Below, in pieces: positions 51,273 through 57,935 of a stretch of DNA of 64,000 nucleotides. This DNA comes from Blautia hominis (GTDB lineage Bacteria; Bacillota; Clostridia; Lachnospirales; Lachnospiraceae). Positions within the stretch are counted from its first letter, which is position 1; the number at the start of each line of letters is the position of its first letter. The stretch is taken from the NCBI GenBank assembly GCA_002270465.1, contig NQOF01000006.1, forward strand, positions 248,001-312,000, read 5' to 3'. The position numbers and the translations under genes are program-made. The notes under the pieces are model-generated. The model saw only the letters and a program-made list of their open reading frames with translations. It was not told the origin of the DNA and ran no database searches.

Positions 51273-52761
51273 TGGCTTTACGGAAAGTGACAGCATTACC
51301 TTGTTCTGGGAGAAACCTGAAACAGCAGAAAAGGGCGATTTCTACCGGATATATATTGACGGTACAAAAGCAGGGGAGACAGACAGGACGCATTATTGTA
51401 TGGAGGGGCTTGAAAACGGCCGGGAATATCAGGCAGAAGTCCGTGTATTAAAATGCGGTGGCCCGGAGGAAAGTCTGGGGACGCTGCCCCTGAAAACTGG
51501 AGAGAAAAAGAGAGTGCTGGATGTATCCAAAGCACCTTATCTGGCTTTGGGGGATGGGGAATCCCTGAATACAGAAGTATTACAGAAGGCGATTGATGAC
51601 TGTACAGAGAATGATCTTGTCTATATCCCGGCGGGTATCTTTGTGACAGGAGCCTTACGGCTGCACAGTGATATGGAGTTGTATCTGGAGCAGGGGGCGG
51701 TTCTCCAGGGGACGGATCGCCCAGGGGATTATCTGCCGCGGATCAGTAGCCGGTTTGAAGGACTGGAGATGGAATGCTACAGCAGCCTTCTGAACCTTGG
51801 GCAGCTTGACCATACTGGCGGTTATAGCTGCAGGAACGTGGTTATCCGGGGAAAGGGCACAATCGCCAGCGGCGGCAGGGCACTGGCAGAGAAGGTCATC
51901 TGTTCTGAACGGGAGCGGCTCAGGGAGTACCTGAAGGAGTTGGGTGACGGGATTGAGGCATATGAAAATGCAGATACCATACCCGGAAGGGTAAGGCCGA
52001 GGCTGCTGAATATCAGCAACTGCCAGGATATCCGGATATCGGGCCTTACCTTGATGAACGGAGCCAGCTGGAACGTACATATGATTTATTCCGACCAGAT
52101 TATTACCAATGACTGCGTTTTTCGGTCAGAGGGAGTCTGGAACGGAGACGGATGGGACCCGGATTCCTCGACGAACTGTACTATTTTTGGCTGTACTTTT
52201 TATACAGGGGATGATTCCATTGCCATTAAGTCGGGAAAGAACCCGGAGGGAAACCGGATCAGCCGTCCCTGTGAGCACATCCGTATCTTTGACTGCAGAA
52301 GCGTAAAAGGGCATGGAATAGCTATGGGAAGCGAAATGTCCGGCGGAATCAGCGATGTTTCCATCTGGGACTGCGATTTGACAGGCTCCCGGTATGGTAT
52401 TGAAATTAAGGGCACCGAAAAACGGGGAGGCTATGTAAGAAACATATGGGTCAGGGACTGCAGTGCGCCAAGGATTATGGTCCATGCCGTGGAGTACAAT
52501 GATGACGGCATTGCTGCACCACAGCCCCCGGTTTTTGAGGGATTCCGGTTCGATAATATCTATCTTACGGGAATGGTTACGGAAAAAGACGGCAGCCGGG
52601 TGCCGTGTAAGGCCATAGAATTATGCGGATTTGACAAACCGGGGCATGCGCTGCGGGACGTGGCGATCACCGGTCTAAAACTGTCCGGTGATCATGACAG
52701 ACAGAAAATAACACTGCATGCATGTGAAAATATTGAACTGGAATGGAAGACGGGAATATAG
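51256..52761 (+). CDS. GH28 polygalacturonase-like glycosidase with N-terminal FN3-like domain
   Basis: A 501-residue intracellular protein. Residues about 1-88 form an FN3-like domain (SDSITLFWEKPETAEKGDFY, YCMEGLENGREYQAEVRVL). From about 95 on it is a right-handed beta-helix. GH28 motifs: VWNGDGWDPDSS (about residue 294; usually NTDG), TGDDSIAIKSG (about 316), KGHGIAMGSE (about 351) and YGIEIKG (about 379, the RIK equivalent). It likely releases galacturonic acid from pectic oligosaccharides. Start 51256 has GGGGAGGA seven bases upstream and overlaps the previous gene. Confidence 0.88.
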   Translation: MGRMLNGFTESDSITLFWEKPETAEKGDFYRIYIDGTKAGETDRTHYCMEGLENGREYQAEVRVLKCGGPEESLGTLPLKTGEKKRVLDVSKAPYLALGDGESLNTEVLQKAIDDCTENDLVYIPAGIFVTGALRLHSDMELYLEQGAVLQGTDRPGDYLPRISSRFEGLEMECYSSLLNLGQLDHTGGYSCRNVVIRGKGTIASGGRALAEKVICSERERLREYLKELGDGIEAYENADTIPGRVRPRLLNISNCQDIRISGLTLMNGASWNVHMIYSDQIITNDCVFRSEGVWNGDGWDPDSSTNCTIFGCTFYTGDDSIAIKSGKNPEGNRISRPCEHIRIFDCRSVKGHGIAMGSEMSGGISDVSIWDCDLTGSRYGIEIKGTEKRGGYVRNIWVRDCSAPRIMVHAVEYNDDGIAAPQPPVFEGFRFDNIYLTGMVTEKDGSRVPCKAIELCGFDKPGHALRDVAITGLKLSGDHDRQKITLHACENIELEWKTGI

Positions 52762-52774
52762 CCGGGGAAAAATG

Positions 52775-52801
52775 TTAGCACTCACTTTAAATGAGTGCTA
52801 A
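52775..52801 (+). promoter_or_regulatory. CIRCE operator (HrcA site) upstream of htpG
   Basis: TTAGCACTC (52775-52783), nine bases, GAGTGCTAA (52793-52801): an exact CIRCE element. It lies directly upstream of the -35 box of the htpG promoter. Confidence 0.95.
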
Positions 52802-52808
52802 TTTTCTC

Positions 52809-52837
52809 TTGACTTTTTCACGAATGGGTATTAATAT
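52809..52837 (+). promoter_or_regulatory. Promoter of htpG
   Basis: TTGACT (52809-52814), 17-base spacer, TAATAT (52832-52837). Confidence 0.75.
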
Positions 52838-52919
52838 TGTTTTTAGCAGCAGAAACCGGAGTATGGTTTTCTGTAATAAATAACAAGAATACAGAGAAAA
52901 GGCAAAGGAGATGCATATC

Positions 52920-55001
52920 ATGGCTAACAAGCGTGGTAATTTATCAATCAATAGCGACAATATTTTTCCGATCATTAAGAAATGGTTGTATTCCGACCAT
53001 GACATTTTCTTCCGTGAGATGATTTCCAACGGATGTGATGCCATCACCAAACTGAAAAAATTAGAGGTTATGGGTGAGTACACATTCCCGGAAGGACATA
53101 AGAACAGAATTGAAGTGATCGTGAATCCGGAAGAAAAGACTCTGAAATTTATCGACACCGGACTTGGCATGACTGCTGAAGAGGTGGAAGAATATATCAC
53201 TCAGATCGCATTTTCAGGCGCAACAGAGTTTCTGGAGAAATACAAAGACAAAACAAACGAGGACCAGATCATCGGCCATTTCGGTCTGGGATTCTACTCC
53301 GCTTTCATGGTAGCTGACGAAGTGCACATTGATACACTTTCCTACAAAGAGGATTCCGTACCGGTACACTGGGAATGTGACGGCGGTACAGAGTATGAGA
53401 TCGGTGAGGGCAGCCGTACAGAGGTTGGTACGGAGATCACTCTTTTCCTCAATGAGGATGCTCTGGAGTTTGCCAATGAATACCGTGCAAGAGAAATTAT
53501 TGAGAAATACTGTTCCTTTATGCCGGTTGAGATCTTCCTGTCCAAAGCTAACGCAGAGCAGGAATATGAGACCATTGACGAGGCGGACCTGAAAGAGGAT
53601 GATGTAATTGTAGAGCATATCCACGAGGAGGCCAAGACAGAGGAGAAGGAAAACGAGAACGGTGAAAAAGAAATCGTTGAGGTGTCACCGGCTCAGGACA
53701 AAGTAAAGATCAATAAACGCCCGGTATCTTTAAGCGATACCCATCCGCTGTGGACAAAACATCCCAATGACTGCACAGACGAGGAGTACAAAGAGTTCTA
53801 CAGAAAAGTATTTATGGATTACAAGGAGCCTCTGTTCTGGATCCATCTGAACATGGATTATCCGTTCAACCTGAAAGGTATCCTGTATTTCCCGAAAATC
53901 AACATGGAATATGAATCCATTGAGGGAACCATCAAGCTGTACAACAACCAGGTGTTCATTGCGGACAATATTAAGGAAGTGATCCCTGAATTCTTAATGC
54001 TGTTAAAGGGTGTGATCGACTGCCCGGACCTGCCTCTGAACGTATCCAGAAGTGCGCTGCAGAACGACGGATTTGTAAAGAAAATCTCTGAGTATATCAG
54101 CAAAAAGGTAGCTGACAAGCTGTCCGGCATGTGCAAGACAGACAGGGAAAATTATGAAAAATACTGGGATGATATCAGCCCATTTATCAAATTTGGCTGC
54201 TTAAAGGATACAAAATTCTCAGAGAGAATGATGGATTATATCCTGTATAAGAATATCGACGGCAAGTATCTGACTCTGGAGGACTGCATCAAAGCCAATG
54301 AAAAACCGGAAGAGGCCAAAGAGGCTGAGGAAACTGTAGTTGAGGAAACAAAAGAGGAGACTGCAGAGGACGGCAAGAAAGACGAAGAAGAGAAAGAACC
54401 GGAGAAGACAAATATTTACTATGTGACAGATGAAGTACAGCAGAGCCAGTACATTAATATGTTCAGGGAAGAGGGCCAGGATGCTGTCATCATGAAGCAC
54501 AATATTGACTCCCCGTTTATCTCCCATGTAGAGCAGATCAAAGAAAATGTGAGATTCCTTCGCATTGATGCGGATATCAATGACTCTGTAAAAGAAGATG
54601 ACGCAGCAGCGCTTGAGGAGGAGACAAAGACACTTTCAGAACTGTTCAAGAAGGTGCTGAATAAAGAGAACCTGACCGTCAAAGTGGAAAAACTGAAAAA
54701 TGAAAATGTTTCTTCCATGATGACAGTTTCAGAGGAAAGCCGCCGTATGCAGGAAATGATGAAAATGTATAATATGTACGGCATGGACCCGTCTATGTTC
54801 GGCGGACAGGAGACTCTGATACTGAATGCCAATAATAAGCTGGTACAGTATGTTCTGGACAACGGAGATACAGATAATACAAAAGTGATCTGTGAACAGC
54901 TCTATGATCTGGCTGTACTGAGCCACAGACAGCTTACACCTGAGGAAATGACAAAATTTGTGGCACGCAGCAATGACATTATGATGATGCTGGCAAAATA
55001 A
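52920..55001 (+). CDS. htpG: Chaperone protein HtpG (Hsp90)
   Basis: A 693-residue Hsp90. The N-terminal ATPase domain has FFREMISNGCDAITK (about residue 35), FIDTGLGMTAEEV and IGHFGLGFYSAFMVAD. The middle domain includes DCPDLPLNVSRSALQND. A Glu/Lys-rich insert lies at about 235-260 and another at about 465-500 (KPEEAKEAEETVVEETKEE, in part). Start 52920 (MANKRG) has AAAGGAG nine bases upstream; the ATG at 52911 is too close to it. Control by HrcA is indicated by the CIRCE element, placing it with the groE/dnaK class of heat-shock genes. Confidence 0.95.
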   Translation: MANKRGNLSINSDNIFPIIKKWLYSDHDIFFREMISNGCDAITKLKKLEVMGEYTFPEGHKNRIEVIVNPEEKTLKFIDTGLGMTAEEVEEYITQIAFSGATEFLEKYKDKTNEDQIIGHFGLGFYSAFMVADEVHIDTLSYKEDSVPVHWECDGGTEYEIGEGSRTEVGTEITLFLNEDALEFANEYRAREIIEKYCSFMPVEIFLSKANAEQEYETIDEADLKEDDVIVEHIHEEAKTEEKENENGEKEIVEVSPAQDKVKINKRPVSLSDTHPLWTKHPNDCTDEEYKEFYRKVFMDYKEPLFWIHLNMDYPFNLKGILYFPKINMEYESIEGTIKLYNNQVFIADNIKEVIPEFLMLLKGVIDCPDLPLNVSRSALQNDGFVKKISEYISKKVADKLSGMCKTDRENYEKYWDDISPFIKFGCLKDTKFSERMMDYILYKNIDGKYLTLEDCIKANEKPEEAKEAEETVVEETKEETAEDGKKDEEEKEPEKTNIYYVTDEVQQSQYINMFREEGQDAVIMKHNIDSPFISHVEQIKENVRFLRIDADINDSVKEDDAAALEEETKTLSELFKKVLNKENLTVKVEKLKNENVSSMMTVSEESRRMQEMMKMYNMYGMDPSMFGGQETLILNANNKLVQYVLDNGDTDNTKVICEQLYDLAVLSHRQLTPEEMTKFVARSNDIMMMLAK

Positions 55002-55034
55002 GAAACAGAGTGTAGAACTAAGAGGAACGAGCAT

Positions 55035-55076
55035 AGTGCAGTTGTAAAAATGATTTTTTACAGCTGCACTTTTTTG
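55035..55076 (+). terminator. Terminator of htpG
   Basis: AGTGCAGTTGTAAAAA (55035-55050) pairs with TTTTTACAGCTGCACT, followed by TTTTT. Confidence 0.88.
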
Positions 55077-55101
55077 CGTTCACAGCAGCAGGTGTTTGTC
55101 A

Positions 55102-55243
55102 GTTACTGTACACAGGCCACTGTACGGGAGGCGTTTTCATGCCGGAAGCATGAAAATCCCGAGACAGCCAGCGCAATATGGGGCAGAATGCTCCATATTT
55201 GTGCATCGCGAAGCGTGTTACTGGACACGCAGTGTACAGTAAC
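55102..55243. mobile_element. MITE-like inverted-repeat element, tandem copy 1 (142 bp)
   Basis: Ends GTTACTGTACAC (55102-55113) and GTGTACAGTAAC (55232-55243), a perfect 12-base terminal inverted repeat. Inside are hairpins TTTTCATGC..GCATGAAAA, ATATGG..CCATAT, CGCGAAGCG, and a subterminal GTTACTGGACAC..GTGTACAGTAAC. It is flanked by GTTTGTCA (55094-55101) and GTTTGCCA (55244-55251), an 8-base target duplication with one change. No coding capacity. It takes up, with copy 2, most of the 55.0-55.5 kb gap. Confidence 0.78.
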
Positions 55244-55251
55244 GTTTGCCA

Positions 55252-55393
55252 GTTACTGTACACAGGCCACTGTACCGGGAGGCGTTTTCATGCCGGAAGC
55301 ATGAAAATCCGAGGCAGCCAGCGCGATATGGAGCAGAATGCTCCATATTTGTGCATCGCGAAGCGTGTTACTGGACACGGAGTGTACAGTAAC
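55252..55393. mobile_element. MITE-like inverted-repeat element, tandem copy 2 (142 bp)
   Basis: Near-identical to copy 1, same ends (55252-55263 and 55382-55393). Flanked by GTTTGCCA on both sides (55244-55251 and 55394-55401), so the two copies share the middle flank. Differences from copy 1 are a few single bases, so the tandem arose recently or is kept similar. Confidence 0.78.
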
Positions 55394-55411
55394 GTTTGCC
55401 AGATGTCTGCA

Positions 55412-55483
55412 AAGAAAACTTGGCAAAAAGTGTTGACAAGAAAACTTGGCATGTTATAATATAGATGACAAGAAAACTTGGCA
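55412..55483 (+). promoter_or_regulatory. Promoter with three identical operator repeats
   Basis: AAGAAAACTTGGCA occurs exactly at 55412-55425, 55438-55451 and 55470-55483. TTGACA (55433-55438) and TATAAT (55455-55460), 16-base spacer, lie between them. The repeats thus sit upstream of the -35, in the spacer and just past the start of transcription. The XRE protein encoded in this operon is the obvious candidate binder (inference). Confidence 0.8.
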
Positions 55484-55502
55484 AAGAGAGGATGGTGCTG
55501 TA

Positions 55503-55820
55503 ATGGAGAAAAAGGAAGTTTTAGAGCGGGCCAGGAACAAAAAGAAAGGCTCCATGGATGAATGGGAAATGCAGGTCACGCAGAAAGGATTCAGCTTTGT
55601 GCTGATGGGAATCCTTTTGGTGACTTTGGCGCTGATGATCGTAAAAATTGTGGCGGGACAGCCCTGGAGTGATGTGTACTGCATATTTTTTGTGAGTATG
55701 GGGATTCATTATCTGTATAACGGTGTGAAGCTTCACAAGAGATTTGAGACAGGACTGGGAATTGTGTCAGCGCTGGCTGCTGTGCTGCTGTTTGTGGGTT
55801 ATATCAGTGAGATCTTTTAG
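55503..55820 (+). CDS. Small membrane protein (DUF6442-like) of an XRE-regulated pair
   Basis: A 105-residue protein. The basic N-terminus (MEKKEVLERARNKKKGSMDE) is followed by three hydrophobic segments (about 27-48 FSFVLMGILLVTLALMIV, 55-70 and 80-100 GLGIVSALAAVLLFVGYI). It resembles small DUF6442-type proteins encoded beside XRE regulators in Clostridia (from memory). ATG 55503 is chosen; the frame is open upstream only into operator repeats. Function unknown; the triple operator suggests tight repression. Confidence 0.65.
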   Translation: MEKKEVLERARNKKKGSMDEWEMQVTQKGFSFVLMGILLVTLALMIVKIVAGQPWSDVYCIFFVSMGIHYLYNGVKLHKRFETGLGIVSALAAVLLFVGYISEIF

Positions 55821-55831
55821 GCGGGCTGCAG

Positions 55832-56038
55832 ATGGACGATGAATTGATTTTAAAAAACCGCCTGAAGGAAGCCAGAAGTGAGAAAAAACTGTCCCAGAAC
55901 CAGTTGGCGGAGATGGTGGGGGTGTCCAGAAACACCATCAGCTCCATTGAGACGGGACAGTTTAATCCAACAGCAAAACTGGCACTGATCTTATGCATTG
56001 CACTGGACAAGAAATTCGAGGACTTATTTTATTTTTGA
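55832..56038 (+). CDS. XRE family HTH regulator
   Basis: A 68-residue single-domain Cro/CI-type HTH protein (LKEARSEKKLSQNQLAEMVG, VSRNTISSIETGQFNPTAKL), the compact form often paired with small membrane proteins. It starts 11 bases after the membrane-protein gene. It probably represses its own promoter at the three AAGAAAACTTGGCA repeats. The two-component system gene begins 12 bases later and could be co-transcribed. Confidence 0.85.
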   Translation: MDDELILKNRLKEARSEKKLSQNQLAEMVGVSRNTISSIETGQFNPTAKLALILCIALDKKFEDLFYF

Positions 56039-56050
56039 GGGAGATATATT

Positions 56051-56731
56051 ATGCCGCATATTTTACTGCTGGAGGATGATGAGACAATTGCTTTTGGAAT
56101 AGAGCGCGCAATGAAAAAAGAGGGCAGCACCACTGTCTGGTGCCGGACCTTAAAGGAGGCACAATCCTGCCTGGATGAAAATACGAATCTTGTGCTCCTG
56201 GATTTGAATCTGCCGGATGGGAACGGCTTTTCCTTCTGCCGGCAGGTAAAGGCTTTTGATGAAACACTTCCTGTTATATTTCTCACTGTGCGGGATGATG
56301 AGAAGGATATTGTGAGAGGACTGGATATGGGAGCGGATGATTATATTGTGAAGCCGTTCCTCCTGTCTGTTCTTTCCTCCAGAATCCGTGCTGTTTTAAG
56401 AAGGAGCAGCAGGACGGCGGAAAAGGGAAGGCTCATCTGCGGTGATATTTCCATGGATACAGAGAAGCTGAAAGCATATATAGGAACCGCGGAGGTGGTT
56501 TTGACAGCCGGAGAACTGCGCCTGCTTCGGGTGCTTTTGGAAAATAAGAACCAGGCCATAACCAGGAACCGTCTTCTTGAGCTTCTGTGGGATGCGGATG
56601 GAAATTTTGTCAATGACAATACCTTGACAGTCACTATGAAACGTCTCAGGGAAAAGCTGGGGAACCCGAAGCAGATCCAGACACTCCGGGGGATCGGTTA
56701 CCGTATGGAGGAGAACACTGAGAATGGATAA
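56051..56731 (+). CDS. OmpR-type response regulator
   Basis: A 226-residue regulator: receiver (1-115) with LLEDDE, phospho-acceptor Asp in LVLLDLNLPDGNGF (about residue 52) and Lys in DYIVKPFLLS (about 102), then a winged-helix DNA-binding domain (LTAGELRLLRVLLENKNQ, TLTVTMKRLREKLG, TLRGIGYRM). It overlaps the kinase start by eight bases. Its likely target is the 11-bp-spaced repeat at 61330-61348 before the convergent ABC exporter genes. Confidence 0.9.
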   Translation: MPHILLLEDDETIAFGIERAMKKEGSTTVWCRTLKEAQSCLDENTNLVLLDLNLPDGNGFSFCRQVKAFDETLPVIFLTVRDDEKDIVRGLDMGADDYIVKPFLLSVLSSRIRAVLRRSSRTAEKGRLICGDISMDTEKLKAYIGTAEVVLTAGELRLLRVLLENKNQAITRNRLLELLWDADGNFVNDNTLTVTMKRLREKLGNPKQIQTLRGIGYRMEENTENG

Positions 56732-57920
56732 GAGAGCAAGGAGGATCACCATACTGGCAGCACTTGCGGCGGCACTTTTCCTGGGAACAGCTCTGGGTTT
56801 TTGCTTTTCCGTGATTTCCTCTCACACGCAGAGAAAGAATGCGGAGCATATGATCTCCTACACTATGGTGGAGGAACCGGAACTTACGGAAAAGGTGACG
56901 GAGATTCTGAGAGAAAGCCGGAGTGCATCTGTATCCCGGGAGGGAAAAGAGTGGCTGGACAGATATGGATATACGGCTGGATTTTACCGGGGCGGCCTCC
57001 TTCCTGTATATCTGGGGATTTCCTGTGTGGGATTTGCAGGGATATTCCTTATCTGGCTGTTTTGGTATACCAAGGGAGAGCGCATGAAAGCCCGCCGCGT
57101 TGGGGATCTGACCGCCTACCTGGAGGATGTGAATCAGGGCCGTGAGACTATGCTGGCCCGCAAGGAGGACTCTTTCTCCATACTAGAGGATGAAATATAT
57201 AAGACAGTCCGGGAGCTTCGCAGGACAAAGGAGGATGCGTGCAGGGAACGGCAGAATCTGGCGGATAATCTGGCAGATATTGCACACCAGCTAAAGACGC
57301 CCATTACCTCCATGTCCCTGATGGTACAACTGATCCAGGAGGAGGGAGAGATCCGGGAAACAAAGGTTTATCTGGAACGTCTGGAAAGCCAGATCTCCCG
57401 GATGGAATATCTGGTAGCCGGACTTTTGACACTGTCCAGACTGGATGCGGGAACACTGGAACTGGAACAGGAAAGTCTGGATGCTGCCTCTGTGATCATC
57501 CAGGCCTGTGAACCGCTGGAACCGCAGATAAAAAAGAGAGAGCAGGCCCTGGATGTACAGATGCAGCCGGAGGCTGTTTTCTGCGGTGACAGACACTGGA
57601 CGGCTGAGGCCTTATCCAATCTGATAAAAAACTGCAGCGAACATGCAGGGGAGGGCGGAAGGATCGCAATAAAATACCACCAGAATCCCCTTTATACGGA
57701 GATCCTGGTGGCGGACAACGGCCCCGGGTTTGATCAGGATGACCTGCCGCATCTTTTTCAGCGGTTTTACCAGGGAAAAAATGCCTGTAAGGACAGTATT
57801 GGCATTGGTCTGGCCTTGTCAAAATCACTGATTGAGCGGCAGAACGGTACTCTGCGGGCAGAGAATAGAGAAAATGGGGGAGCATGTTTTACTGTAAGGT
57901 TTTATGAGGGAAAAAGATGA
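56724..57920 (+). CDS. Sensor histidine kinase
   Basis: A 398-residue kinase with membrane segments at about 8-30 and 90-113 flanking a short extracellular loop of about 60 residues. HisKA phospho-acceptor His in DIAHQLKTPITSM (about residue 191), N box LIKNCSEHAG, G boxes ADNGPGFDQDDLPHLFQRFY and GIGLALSKSLI. It forms a two-component system with the upstream regulator. The system and the ABC exporter resemble antimicrobial-peptide sensing and export modules, but the exporter is larger than the Bce type. Confidence 0.9.
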   Translation: MDKRARRITILAALAAALFLGTALGFCFSVISSHTQRKNAEHMISYTMVEEPELTEKVTEILRESRSASVSREGKEWLDRYGYTAGFYRGGLLPVYLGISCVGFAGIFLIWLFWYTKGERMKARRVGDLTAYLEDVNQGRETMLARKEDSFSILEDEIYKTVRELRRTKEDACRERQNLADNLADIAHQLKTPITSMSLMVQLIQEEGEIRETKVYLERLESQISRMEYLVAGLLTLSRLDAGTLELEQESLDAASVIIQACEPLEPQIKKREQALDVQMQPEAVFCGDRHWTAEALSNLIKNCSEHAGEGGRIAIKYHQNPLYTEILVADNGPGFDQDDLPHLFQRFYQGKNACKDSIGIGLALSKSLIERQNGTLRAENRENGGACFTVRFYEGKR

Positions 57921-57935
57921 TCCCCACGCCCCACT

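Noticed and set aside
55050-55459. Two open frames across the tandem repeats
   Set aside because: The peptides only reflect the repeated DNA (the same stretch twice) and have no ribosome site; the DNA is better explained as inverted-repeat elements.
55412-55483. Short CRISPR-like array
   Set aside because: Repeats are only 14 bp, spacers unequal (12 and 18 bp) and contain a promoter; no cas genes.
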